Positions 27,361-37,175 of a stretch of DNA of 64,000 nucleotides are shown piece by piece (the first letter of the stretch is position 1; the number at the start of each line of letters is the position of its first letter). The stretch covers positions 1 to 64,000 of the forward strand of contig NZ_AULT01000015.1 of NCBI RefSeq assembly GCF_000422425.1, given 5' to 3'. The DNA comes from Oceanospirillum beijerinckii DSM 7166 (lineage in GTDB: Bacteria; Pseudomonadota; Gammaproteobacteria; Pseudomonadales; Halomonadaceae). A program made the translations under genes and the position numbers. The notes under the pieces are model-generated. The model worked only from the letters and a program-made list of their open reading frames with translations, was not told the origin of the DNA and did no database searches.

Positions 27361-28146
27361 ATGGTACTGCAGCGAATAGGATCTGTGGTTCGTCGGACTC
27401 TTCAAACCGCAATGGTTTTGCAGGTGCTGGCCAGTACGCAGGTTTTTGCCTCTGATCATCAGGCGCTTTTGAAAGCTACTGTTAAGCTGGATTTTGAGTA
27501 TATTCCTGCTCTTCATTATACTTCTCAAGGCAACTTTGTGGCATCGGAACAAGCGATGCATGAACTGAAACGCCAGTGGCAGCAGTTTAGCTCAGTTTAT
27601 AGCTCATCTGAGGTCGATCCACAGTGGCAGCACTTTGTTGCCGCAGCAGGTCGTATGATTGAAGCCGCAGATCAGCATGTTTTAGGTGGGGATCTGATTC
27701 AAGCTCATAAAGAGCTGGAAGGCGTGCGTGTGACGCTGCAGGGGTTGCGTGAGCGGAACGGCATTACTGATTACTTCCTGGATCAGCTGCACGGTTATCA
27801 CGTGCATATGGACGCTATTGTACAGGCAGGCAAAGGAAAAACAGAGGCGCAGATGACGCTTAAAGATGTGCGAACTATCCAGAAACATTGGGCCCAGGTT
27901 TGGCCTCGTTGGGAGAAAATTCGTCATCAAGTCAGTCGTGCTCAGTTCGACCAGGCATTTTACAACTTCAGTGATGATCGACTGGTTGAGTTGAAACAAG
28001 CGATCTCTGAAGAGCAGGTAGCCTTGTATCAGTTGAAGCTCGCTCTGTTGAATGGTGATCGTGGCCGTATTGCTCGTGCGGCAGAAGGTTTATCGTCAGG
28101 CTTTATGCGTACTTATCGGGCCTTTGGTGATATTCCTTACGATTAG
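27361..28146 (+). CDS. Exported helical protein of unknown function
   Basis: 261 residues. A signal peptide ending VFASDHQ (cleavage near residue 30) is followed by an all-helical chain rich in Gln, His and Leu, reminiscent of cytochrome c'-like or imelysin-type four-helix bundles but without CxxCH. Conserved-looking pieces are YIPALHYTSQGN and the C-terminal LNGDRGRIARAAEGLSSGFM. The ribosome site AAGGAG is 8 bp before the ATG. It is followed by a strong terminator and faces a small exported protein. I do not recognise a named family. Confidence 0.65.
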   Translation: MVLQRIGSVVRRTLQTAMVLQVLASTQVFASDHQALLKATVKLDFEYIPALHYTSQGNFVASEQAMHELKRQWQQFSSVYSSSEVDPQWQHFVAAAGRMIEAADQHVLGGDLIQAHKELEGVRVTLQGLRERNGITDYFLDQLHGYHVHMDAIVQAGKGKTEAQMTLKDVRTIQKHWAQVWPRWEKIRHQVSRAQFDQAFYNFSDDRLVELKQAISEEQVALYQLKLALLNGDRGRIARAAEGLSSGFMRTYRAFGDIPYD

Positions 28147-28230
28147 GCTTATAGATAAGGCTCACAGGTCTAACGCTGAGCTCTCACAGAGCTTTATTCT
28201 ATTGCTGATTAGCTTATCTAATCGACTTTA

Positions 28231-28260
28231 AAAAAAGAGGCATTTATTGCCTCTTTTTTT
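28231..28260. terminator. Bidirectional terminator
   Basis: AAAAAAGAGGC-ATTTATT-GCCTCTTTTTTT lies between convergent genes and has T-runs on both strands. Confidence 0.88.
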
Positions 28261-28290
28261 ATGCCTATACCGAATGCGAATGCTTATGCA

Positions 28291-28674
28291 TTAGTGAATG
28301 CTGGCAACGGGTAGACAGCGGGCCTGACGAGACAAAAACTGATCAATCGCAAGTACTGCAGGGGTTTTATGACGGGGTAGCGTTTGCAGGTGTCTTAAAG
28401 TTTTTAGTACGACTTCATTTCGGTTCACGTCTAACCTGGGGCACTGCTCGGATACCAGATCGTAAATACCCAGAATATAACTACTGCACTGACCTGACTG
28501 AAAAGCGCCCATCAAAGATTGGCTGCCTTCCAATAAGGGTTGACACTGGTGCAGTAGTTTTTCTGTAGAAAAAACTTCTGCAAGAGCTGAGGTGGGCTGT
28601 AACGCAACGACCATACTGAATATCAGGCCAGCGATTTTCTTTTTCCCAGTGGCGACGGGCTTTAACCAAGGCAT
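28291..28674 (-). CDS. Small exported protein with Rap1a/Tai-like domain
   Basis: 127 residues with a signal peptide ending SALAEVF (about residue 32). The mature part has the Rap1a/Tai pattern: an early Cys (LHQCQPL), then GQCSSYILGIYDL, a later CPR and a terminal ARC, four Cys likely paired in the periplasm. Known: Rap1a and Tai proteins protect against peptidoglycan amidase effectors of type VI secretion, but many domain members are orphan and their role is unknown. No effector gene is nearby. The start has GAGGAA at good spacing. Confidence 0.6.
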   Translation of the reverse strand: MPWLKPVATGKKKIAGLIFSMVVALQPTSALAEVFSTEKLLHQCQPLLEGSQSLMGAFQSGQCSSYILGIYDLVSEQCPRLDVNRNEVVLKTLRHLQTLPRHKTPAVLAIDQFLSRQARCLPVASIH

Positions 28675-29452
28675 AACGGTTCCTCATCCTTTAACCAGCA
28701 TTGCTTGGCTCATCAAGAGCAAGGTTGTCAGGGGCGATAAATTTGGTTTGCTGCATGTGCGAATAACATAAGCATACATTAGGCAGGGTTTTTGACAGTA
28801 GCAAAGCATTCCTATGTCACTTTGTGGAACAATTTGCGGCATTGAGATGACGAATGGCTTACCTGAGATCAGCTGATGAATTCTTGAGCAATTTAACCTG
28901 ATCGGCCGGAAAGCCCTGTATTTACTTATCTGATAACCTCTATTCAGGAATTATACACAGAATTGTTCACTGAAAATGTGGATAATATTTCTTTACTTTA
29001 GTTGTTTGATTTTCATGGTTTTTTTGTCTTTTTGCTAGGAATTGTTGTGAATTTGTCAGGATCCTGAAGGTTCGTTTAACACAGATATCCCCAGGCTGAT
29101 AATGATAGGCCGTTGCTGTTAACAGCAGGGAGATAATGGGTGTGTAAAATATGACAAATGCGCTGACTCCGCCCCTTTTCGTCGCAGCCTAAAAGGTGGT
29201 TATTCCCAAGAAAAGTTGGCGACATACATTGGTGAATGCTGGAAAGTGTTACCTAAAGTGAACTTTTTATGATTCGAAAAATATTTTTCAATACAAATTT
29301 TTGTATCTTTTTTATGTATAAAGCCATTTATTAACAGGATTCGATGGTAAAATTGCCCCTTTTTATTAGAGCACTGCTAAATCACTGCGCCAGTGCAGCC
29401 ACTATGCTTGTAAGAGTGGCTCAGAGCTATTGAGTAAGAGATGGGGTCATTT
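28675..29452. other. Long non-coding stretch upstream of the alcohol dehydrogenase gene
   Basis: About 780 bp without a supported ORF. It is AT-rich at 28930-29040 and 29270-29370. Notable pieces are a degenerate string like the 94-bp repeat core (CGGCCGGAAAGCCCTGTATTTACTTAT, cited by position 28903-28930) and the perfect palindrome GCTGTTAACAGC at 29115-29126. Such length suggests a long 5' leader or an unannotated small RNA; no specific RNA family was recognised. Confidence 0.4.
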
Positions 29453-30607
29453 ATGTACAATTTCAGTTTCCAAAATCCTACCAAGCTGATCTTTGGCGAA
29501 GGTCAAATGGCTAAGCTGGCTTCAGAGATTCCTAAAGATAAAAAGGTACTGCTGATCTACGGCGGCGGCAGTATTAAAAAAAATGGTGTATATGAGCAGG
29601 TAGCGAGTGCCCTGTCTGAGCATCAATGGGGTGAGTTTGGCGGTATTGAGGCTAATCCTGGATTTCATACTGCGATGAAGGCCGTTGAGAAGATCAAAGC
29701 AGAAGGTTTCGATTTTTTATTAGCCGTAGGCGGTGGTTCGGTCTGTGATGCGACTAAGTTTATCGCTGCTTCTGCCTGTTTTAATGATGATCCATGGAAG
29801 ATCCTGACGGAAGGTGCGCGTATTCGTGATGCACTGCCAATCGGTGTTGTGTTGACGCTGCCTGCTACGGGCTCGGAAAGTAATCCGAATGGCGTGATCG
29901 ATAACTACGAAACTCAGGAGAAACTGGCGTTTTATGGCCGCAAGCTATTTCCTCAGTTTGCTATTCTGGACCCTACTACGACCTATTCCTTGCCTGCTAA
30001 GCAGGTCGCCAACGGTATTGTGGATGCTTATGTGCATACCATGGAACAGTATCTGACCTTCCCGGTGGGCGCCGATCTGCAGGATCGCTTTGCTGAAGGT
30101 ATTTTGCGTACACTGGCGAATAACGGCCCTAAAGCGCTATCTGAGCCTGAGAATTATACAGTACGAGCCAATGTTATGTGGTCTGCTACGATGGCGCTGA
30201 ATGGCTTGATCGGCCTGGCAGTGCCTCATGACTGGGCGACTCATTTTATCGGTCATGAGTTGACCGCCCTGCATAATATGGATCACGGTCAGACCTTGGC
30301 GGTGATTTTGCCGTCAATGATGGCAGAGAAGCGTGAACAGAAGCATGAAAAGCTGCTGCAGTATGGCAAAGAAGTCTGGGGGATCGATTCAGGTTCTGAA
30401 GAGGAGCGTATTGATGCCGCTATTGAACAGACCCGTGCGTTCTTTGAGTCCCTTGGGGTTAAAACCCGTCTGAGCGACTATGGTGTTGAGGAGCAGCATA
30501 TTCCTGCATTAGTTGAAGCACTTGAAAAACACAAGATGGTCGCGCTGGGTGAGCATCGTGATGTAACTCCTGAAGTCAGTGCTCAGGTATTGCGCCGTTG
30601 CTTGTAA
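29453..30607 (+). CDS. Iron-containing alcohol dehydrogenase, YqhD/BDH type
   Basis: 384 residues, NAD(P)H-dependent aldehyde reductase or alcohol dehydrogenase of the group III family. The dinucleotide motif is AVGGGSVCDATKFIA (about 91-105), the second signature PATGSESNPNGVI, and metal ligands lie in VDAYVHTMEQYL (D, H) and HDWATHFIGHELTALHNMDHGQ (H, H). The subgroup reduces short aldehydes such as those from lipid peroxidation. ATG at 29453 matches family N-termini (MYNFSFQNPTKLIFG); an in-frame ATG at 29441 is less likely. Confidence 0.9.
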   Translation: MYNFSFQNPTKLIFGEGQMAKLASEIPKDKKVLLIYGGGSIKKNGVYEQVASALSEHQWGEFGGIEANPGFHTAMKAVEKIKAEGFDFLLAVGGGSVCDATKFIAASACFNDDPWKILTEGARIRDALPIGVVLTLPATGSESNPNGVIDNYETQEKLAFYGRKLFPQFAILDPTTTYSLPAKQVANGIVDAYVHTMEQYLTFPVGADLQDRFAEGILRTLANNGPKALSEPENYTVRANVMWSATMALNGLIGLAVPHDWATHFIGHELTALHNMDHGQTLAVILPSMMAEKREQKHEKLLQYGKEVWGIDSGSEEERIDAAIEQTRAFFESLGVKTRLSDYGVEEQHIPALVEALEKHKMVALGEHRDVTPEVSAQVLRRCL

Positions 30608-30642
30608 GATTGGTGCAGTTTTGAGTGATTTAATCGAATAAA

Positions 30643-30676
30643 AAAATCCCCGTAAGTTTTTGCTTATGGGGATTTT
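30643..30676. terminator. Bidirectional terminator
   Basis: AAAATCCCCGTAAG / CTTATGGGGATTTT stem between the convergent alcohol dehydrogenase and exporter genes, with flanking A and T runs. Confidence 0.85.
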
Positions 30677-30713
30677 CGTTATCTGTACTGTATAGGGTTG
30701 TGTCGCTTGCCGT

Positions 30714-31496
30714 TTAGAAAAAGGCGTATTTGATGCCCAGACCCAGCAACATACTGGATAAAATAGGCTGAAGTACCTTATTCGGCAGGCGGGAGCTTAG
30801 CTTGGTGCCCAGATGGATTGCAGGCAGAGAGCCAATCAGCAGTGCCCCCAGCAGTTGATAGTCCACATTACCCAGATACATATGTCCGGCACCGGCAATC
30901 AATGTTAATGGCACTGCATGAGCCAGATCTGTGCCGATAATACGGATTGCACTTAATGCTGGGAACAAGGTCAATAGGATAGCTGCGCCAAAAGCACCGG
31001 CGCCGACAGAGGATACAGTTACGCAGAATCCCAATAATGTGCCCATAATCAGTGTTAGACGGTATTTATGTTTCTCCAGATACAGGCGTACGGGGCCATC
31101 CTGGGTGTCATGCAGCTTGCGGATGCGGCCTTTCATCAAAAGCACACCGGCCGTCAGTATCAGCATGACGCCCAAGCTATGGGTCAGCAGGCTGGCATAG
31201 CTTTCCGGTGATGGGAAATAGTTTGCCAGTAGCCAGACGGTAACAATGGACACCGGTAAACTACCCAAGGCCAGAGTGCCTGTGATTTTCCAGTCAACAG
31301 TCTTCTGTTTCTGGTGAGCTATTACGCCGCTGGCTTTCGTAATGGCGGCATAGAGCAGGTCTGTACCAATTGCGATATGTGCCGGAAAACCAAATAGCAG
31401 CAATAAAGGAGTCATCAGTGAGCCGCCACCGACGCCCGTTAGGCCGACCGCTAAGCCTACAGCGGCTCCCGAAAGTATATAAAGTAAAAAATCCAT
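30714..31496 (-). CDS. TauE/SafE-family sulfite/anion exporter
   Basis: 260 residues with about eight membrane helices. The start LLYILSGAAVGLAVGLTGVGGGSLMTPLLLLFG (cited by its core GLTGVGGGSLMTP) and the repeated GAGAFGAAILLTLFP are the internally duplicated TauE/SafE motif. Members export sulfite, sulfoacetate or related anions. Its position divergent from cysB makes a sulfur role attractive, but substrate is inferred. No clear CysB site was recognised in the 215-bp gap. Confidence 0.85.
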   Translation of the reverse strand: MDFLLYILSGAAVGLAVGLTGVGGGSLMTPLLLLFGFPAHIAIGTDLLYAAITKASGVIAHQKQKTVDWKITGTLALGSLPVSIVTVWLLANYFPSPESYASLLTHSLGVMLILTAGVLLMKGRIRKLHDTQDGPVRLYLEKHKYRLTLIMGTLLGFCVTVSSVGAGAFGAAILLTLFPALSAIRIIGTDLAHAVPLTLIAGAGHMYLGNVDYQLLGALLIGSLPAIHLGTKLSSRLPNKVLQPILSSMLLGLGIKYAFF

Positions 31497-31624
31497 ATAA
31501 GCCCGATAGTTGAAGCTAAATACACGAGGTGTTCGTGGATAATCGAGCTAATCTATCTTGTCTTCTATATTCTTAAAAGTAATGTTTATTTATATTTTTA
31601 TGGCATAATAGAATTAAGGAATGA

Positions 31625-32689
<1,065 letters not shown>

Positions 32690-32769
32690 TTTGAGGCCTG
32701 GGTGGGTGTGAGTTGGAATGTGGGTGAGGCGGTAGTCATCACAGTGACACTGTTTAGATCGAAAGACAG

Positions 32770-32804
32770 AAAAGGGACGTTAAGCCTGGCTTAACGTCCC
32801 TTTT
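32770..32804. terminator. Bidirectional terminator between cysB and cysH
   Basis: A perfect 17-bp inverted repeat AAAAGGGACGTTAAGCC / GGCTTAACGTCCCTTTT with a one-base centre. Confidence 0.92.
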
Positions 32805-32825
32805 CGTTTACAGTCTTTAAGACGA

Positions 32826-33557
32826 CTATTTGTTCAGGTTGCCCGCGTGCAGACCACACTCTTTATGGGTGGACTCTTCCCACCACCAGCGGCCTTCACG
32901 CTCGTGTTGGTTTGGCAGTACGGCACGGGTGCAGGGTTCACAACCGATACTGGTAAAGCCTTTCTCGTGCAGTTCGTTATAAGGCACATCGAACATACGA
33001 ATATATTCCCAGACCTGCTCAGAGCTCCAGTTCGCCAGCGGGTTAAACTTCACCAGTGGGCTCTCTTCGCTACCAAATGCGGTATCGTTTTCGGCAACCG
33101 GTACATTGTTACGGGTGCCAGGGCTCTGATCTTTACGCTGACCTGTGATCCAGGCATCCAGAGTTGACAGTTTACGACGCAGTGGCGCGACCTTACGTAC
33201 ACCGCAGCACTCCTGGTGACCGTCTTCAAAGAAGCTGAACAGCCCCTTTTCGCGTACGAAGTTCTGCAGGGCTTCATGCTCTGGCGTCATAATGTCGATA
33301 GTGATGCCATAGTGTTGGCGTACTTTGTCGATAAAACGGTAGGTCTCAGGATGCAGGCGACCGGTATCCAGCGAGAAAACCTTCAGCTTGCTCTTATCAT
33401 CGATCACTTTACAGGCCAGCTCGATCAGTACCACATCTTCAGCACCACTGAAAGAGATGGCGATATTGTCAAACTGCTGCAGGGCTTGCTCGATAATTTT
33501 CTTGGGGGATTCGGTGTCAAATTCCAGTGCAAACTGGTTGGCGTTAAATTGGCTCAT
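32826..33557 (-). CDS. cysH: Phosphoadenylyl/adenylyl-sulfate reductase
   Basis: 243 residues. [13 protein letters not shown] is the PP-loop, [14 protein letters not shown] follows, and four Cys pairs HQECCGVRK and [10 protein letters not shown] coordinate an iron-sulfur cluster as in Pseudomonas-type APS reductases, so the likely substrate is APS rather than PAPS. The terminus KECGLHAG carries the catalytic Cys. The enzyme reduces activated sulfate to sulfite using thioredoxin. The start at 33557 (MSQF) fits family N-termini better than the ATG at 33569. Confidence 0.93.
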   Translation of the reverse strand: MSQFNANQFALEFDTESPKKIIEQALQQFDNIAISFSGAEDVVLIELACKVIDDKSKLKVFSLDTGRLHPETYRFIDKVRQHYGITIDIMTPEHEALQNFVREKGLFSFFEDGHQECCGVRKVAPLRRKLSTLDAWITGQRKDQSPGTRNNVPVAENDTAFGSEESPLVKFNPLANWSSEQVWEYIRMFDVPYNELHEKGFTSIGCEPCTRAVLPNQHEREGRWWWEESTHKECGLHAGNLNK

Positions 33558-33960
33558 CTTGGTTCCCATTATTCGGGTTATAACTCATCAATACGGTCAG
33601 CAAAGGTGAATTTGCGGTTAGCTGTTATATATGTGATTTTGGCTATAAGGTATCAGCTACTTATAAGAAAAATAAATAAAAAGTGATTCTATGATTATTC
33701 CTGTTGTCTAGGGAAGTGGTTGAGCCGTTTGTTTAAGTCTCTGTTTTAGCGTGTCTTTGCGGTTTTGTACGCCTTGCTTTGGTTTAGGCCTATTCCTTTG
33801 ACTTGTGCTCTGACTTGTTAAGATAACTGTGGTAATCTTGCCATCAATTTAAGCTCTTGCCTTTTAATTCTACTAAAGGCTACAGGCCTGGTAGTGCACT
33901 TTGGATGGGGTGCGAGTGCAGAGCTGTTTACCCTAACTAAATAAGTAGAAGGACTATTTC
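33558..33960. other. Intergenic region between divergent cysH and thrH
   Basis: No ORF is supported. AT-rich at 33660-33700 and 33835-33880; promoters of both genes must lie here. GTAGAAGGA at 33947-33955 is the ribosome site for thrH, whose start codon is GTG. Confidence 0.4.
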
Positions 33961-34578
33961 GTGGAACTGGCATGTCTTGACCTTGAAGGTGTTTTAATTC
34001 CTGAAATCTGGATTGCATTTGCAGAAAAGACCGGGATTGAAGAACTGAAAGCAACCACGCGTGATATTCCCGATTACGATGTGCTGATGAAGCAGCGTCT
34101 GCGTATTCTGGATGAAAATGGCCTGAAACTGCCAGATATTCAGGCAGTTATTGCTGAGCTGGAGCCTCTGGAAGGTGCAAAAGAGTTTGTTGAGTGGTTG
34201 CGTGAACGTTTCCAGCTGGTGATCCTGTCGGATACTTTCTATGAATTCGCTGCTCCTCTGATGAAACAACTGGGTTACCCAACGCTGCTGTGTCACAAGC
34301 TGGAAGTAGACGAAGAGGGTCGTATTACCGACTACACTCTGCGTCAGCGTGATCCTAAGCGTCAGTCCGTACGTGCATTCCAGCTGCTGAACTACCGTGT
34401 AATCGCAGCGGGTGACTCCTACAGTGACACTACGATGCTGGCTCAGGCAGAAGAGGGTATTCTGTTCCACGCCCCTGATAATGTGATCGCAGAGTTTCCT
34501 CAGTTCCCAGCGGTTCACAGCTACGAAGATCTGAAAGACGAGTTCCTGCGTGCCAGTAACCGTAATCTGACTAAGTAA
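33961..34578 (+). CDS. thrH: ThrH, phosphoserine/homoserine phosphotransferase
   Basis: 205 residues from a GTG start with AAGGA upstream. This HAD enzyme has motif I DLEGVL (D7, E9) in place of the usual DxD, the hallmark of ThrH. ILSDTFYEF is motif II, and GDSYSDTTML motif IV. In Pseudomonas, ThrH dephosphorylates phosphoserine and can transfer the phosphate to homoserine, linking serine and threonine synthesis. Full length; monocistronic with a strong terminator. Confidence 0.95.
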   Translation: MELACLDLEGVLIPEIWIAFAEKTGIEELKATTRDIPDYDVLMKQRLRILDENGLKLPDIQAVIAELEPLEGAKEFVEWLRERFQLVILSDTFYEFAAPLMKQLGYPTLLCHKLEVDEEGRITDYTLRQRDPKRQSVRAFQLLNYRVIAAGDSYSDTTMLAQAEEGILFHAPDNVIAEFPQFPAVHSYEDLKDEFLRASNRNLTK

Positions 34579-34633
34579 TCGACTGGCCTGTGCATCATTC
34601 AATGCAGGTTTGGTTGGTACTGAGTTAAGCTCT

Positions 34634-34706
34634 GAAAAAGCCATCGTTTTTCGCAGCCACTTTGAGGCTTTTCTTCAAAAGTGCGAAATAATGATGGCTT
34701 TTTTGT
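34634..34706 (+). terminator. Long hairpin terminator after thrH
   Basis: GAAAAAGCCATC (34634-34645) pairs with GATGGCTTTTTT (34693-34704). An inner TTCGCA/TGCGAA stem extends it. The following 34707-34929 shows no ORF and should hold the promoter for the kinase gene. Confidence 0.8.
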
Positions 34707-34929
34707 TTGTGCAATAATATGACGCTTTTCAGGTGATTAACGTAACTCTATTCCAGTTGCGGCTGTTACCTAGTTCCGAAGTCGTAGCCTATTTGCTCCT
34801 ATAGTGCTGTTTTTAAAGCTCTTGCTCTATCCGCATACTTAGATCAGGTATTTTTTAGTTTGTTTTCAGCCGCATTCAATTAGGCGAGTGATCCTGGCAG
34901 AAAGTAAACAGATGATTGCAGGTCATATT

Positions 34930-36348
34930 ATGAATGCGGTACTTCGTTTAAACCTTCTTGTCTCGGCTGTTTTCGTATTAGCTCTTGTGGTGACTTTGCA
35001 GGAGATGCTGGAACAGGCTACTAAAGATATTACCCGAGAGGTTTCTGCGGGTATCAGTTTCACTCATCAGCTACTCAGTGTTGCGATTGCCGACGAATCC
35101 CTGCTGAACAGCATTCTGAATGGTGAAACCCGCCATGTGCATCTGGAAGTTGTGGATACGGTTTATCAGGAGGATCAATCCAGGTCGGGCAACCAGTCAA
35201 ACAATGACGCTGCATCTGCAGATGAGGAAGATCAAGAGGTGCCGGGCTGGTTCGTCGGGCTGATTCCAGGATTGGATGATCTGCAGGAGAAACAGTATTA
35301 CCGTTTTCTTCCCGATGGTCGTGCGTTAAAGCTTCAGGCTGACCCCAGTGATGAATTAGAAGAGGTGTGGGAGTCTGTCCAGCATGTACTGATGTTATTT
35401 GTGCTAAGTACCTTGTTGTCAAATCTGGCGATCTATATCGGTGTTAAACAAGGCATTAAACCTGTTGCGGATTTTCTGGCAGGGTTAAACCAGATTGAGA
35501 AAGGACAATTTACCGCCCGCCTGGATCACTATGCTATTCACGAATTAAACGAACTTTCCCAACACTTTAATGCGATGGCCCATGCTTTGGAGGAAGCAGA
35601 AGGTGACAACAAGCGCTTGACCCATGAGTTGATGCGCATCCAGGAAACAGAGCGGGCTCATCTGGCCAGGGAGTTACACGATGATCTGGGGCAGTATCTG
35701 ACCGGCATTCGAGCTCAGGCCTATCTGGTTAAACAAAGCGCTCATATACCTGAGCTAGTGGAAACAGTGACTGGCCAGATCGTAGATCACTGTAACGCCA
35801 TGCAGGTGAGTTTCCGTCAACTGATTCGGGAGCTGCATCCGGTGATTCTCGAACAGCTGGGGCTGTTAGATGCCATTCGCACCCAAGTGGAAAACTGGCG
35901 TCAGGCCCATGATATTCAGGTGCAACTGAATCTACCTGATGTTTTGCCTGAGTTCTGCGATGAAACCAACACCCATATCTACCGTATTGTGCAGGAATCC
36001 CTGAACAATATTGTTCAACATGCCGAGGCCGATCAGGTGGATATTGATCTGGTGCTCAACCAGGAAAAACTGATGCTGAAGGTTGCTGATAATGGCAAGG
36101 GCAGAAGTGATCATAGTTTATCAGGCCTGGGGCTGCGTTCCATGCAGGAACGTGCAGCTTGTATGCAAGGGGTGCTGGTTTTTAATCAGATTGAGGAGCA
36201 AGGCAGCATGGTATTACTTCAATTACCGATCTTTGAAAATCAGATTGAGGACAAGGATAAGGCCACAATAGCTGGCAGGGTTAAAAGTAAGACAGATAGG
36301 GAGATAAATAAGATGAGTGAAAGTATCGTCGCAGAGAAAGTGGTATGA
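34930..36348 (+). CDS. NarL-type sensor histidine kinase (LapD/MoxY-like periplasmic domain)
   Basis: 472 residues. A membrane helix near the start (LRLNLLVSAVFVLALVV), a periplasmic domain of about 120 residues ending RALKLQADPSDELEEVWES, which resembles LapD_MoxY_N domains, a second helix, HAMP, then HisKA_3 with the phospho-acceptor in ARELHDDLGQ and a HATPase domain (QESLNNIVQHAEA, DNGKG, GLGLRSMQERA). The ATG at 34930 has AGGT upstream; GTG 34888 and ATG 34912 are alternatives. An acidic insert SNNDAASADEEDQE in the sensor is unusual. The gene overlaps its response regulator by 4 bp. Confidence 0.88.
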   Translation: MNAVLRLNLLVSAVFVLALVVTLQEMLEQATKDITREVSAGISFTHQLLSVAIADESLLNSILNGETRHVHLEVVDTVYQEDQSRSGNQSNNDAASADEEDQEVPGWFVGLIPGLDDLQEKQYYRFLPDGRALKLQADPSDELEEVWESVQHVLMLFVLSTLLSNLAIYIGVKQGIKPVADFLAGLNQIEKGQFTARLDHYAIHELNELSQHFNAMAHALEEAEGDNKRLTHELMRIQETERAHLARELHDDLGQYLTGIRAQAYLVKQSAHIPELVETVTGQIVDHCNAMQVSFRQLIRELHPVILEQLGLLDAIRTQVENWRQAHDIQVQLNLPDVLPEFCDETNTHIYRIVQESLNNIVQHAEADQVDIDLVLNQEKLMLKVADNGKGRSDHSLSGLGLRSMQERAACMQGVLVFNQIEEQGSMVLLQLPIFENQIEDKDKATIAGRVKSKTDREINKMSESIVAEKVV

Positions 36349-36989
36349 AAATTTTAATAACAGATGACCACGCTGTAGTTCGACAGGGTTACGCCAGTCT
36401 ACTGTCAGCGATGTTGGCACCCTGTGAGGTGCTGGAAGCGGAAAACGGCGATAAGGCCTGTGCTCTGTGTCAGTCTGACCGGCCTGATGTCGTGATCATG
36501 GATGTGAATATGAAGGGGATCAGTGGTATTGAAGCGACACGGCGTATTTTGCAGCGTAATCCTGATATCAAGATTCTGTTTTTCAGTATGTACGATGAAA
36601 TACCTGTGGTTACTCAGGCTCTTGAAGCCGGTGCTAAGGGTTATATCACGAAGAATTGTACCCCTGAGATTTTGATTGAAGCAGTAAATAAAGTGTCTAA
36701 CGGTCAGTTATATGTAGAACATGAATTGGCTATGCGCCTGGCGGTCACACGGCCAGAGCAGAAAGATAAGCGTTTGAAAGAGATGACTCAGCGGGAGTTT
36801 GAGATCTTTGTCATGCTGGCTCAGGGTAATAATGTCAAAGAGATCTCCGAGCAGCTGTGTATCAGCAGTAAAACCGTCTCCAACTATACCGCTATTTTGA
36901 AGAGCAAGTTGAATATTGATTCTATTGCGGAACTCGTGCATCTGGCGATTGAAACGGGTCTGATTAAGGTCGGCCCCAGAATCAGTTAA
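36345..36989 (+). CDS. NarL/LuxR-family response regulator
   Basis: 214 residues. The receiver domain has acidic DD near the start (ITDDHAVVRQG), phosphorylation Asp in VVIMDVNMKG and Lys in GYITKN; the C-terminal LuxR helix-turn-helix reads GNNVKEISEQLCISSKTVSNYTAILKSKL in part. The ATG overlaps the kinase stop (ATGA), so the two form a coupled two-component system. Target genes are unknown; the next gene has its own upstream region. Confidence 0.93.
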   Translation: MKILITDDHAVVRQGYASLLSAMLAPCEVLEAENGDKACALCQSDRPDVVIMDVNMKGISGIEATRRILQRNPDIKILFFSMYDEIPVVTQALEAGAKGYITKNCTPEILIEAVNKVSNGQLYVEHELAMRLAVTRPEQKDKRLKEMTQREFEIFVMLAQGNNVKEISEQLCISSKTVSNYTAILKSKLNIDSIAELVHLAIETGLIKVGPRIS

Positions 36990-37175
36990 GGAGAGCTTAA
37001 GCTGTAGGATAAAAATAGAGCAACCGTTGGTTTTGCTGTGTATTGGCTGCTTTATGATATCTTAGAGATTGATAACCCCGACTTGCACACAACAGGCCAA
37101 ATCGCTAGATTACTGTCTCTTTGTCATTTGTGTTCGGTGTTTGTATGAGCGCTTATCAGTTAAAGGTTCAGAGTA

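Noticed and set aside
33216-33686. 156-codon plus-strand frame over the start of cysH
   Set aside because: Antisense to a conserved gene over most of its length.
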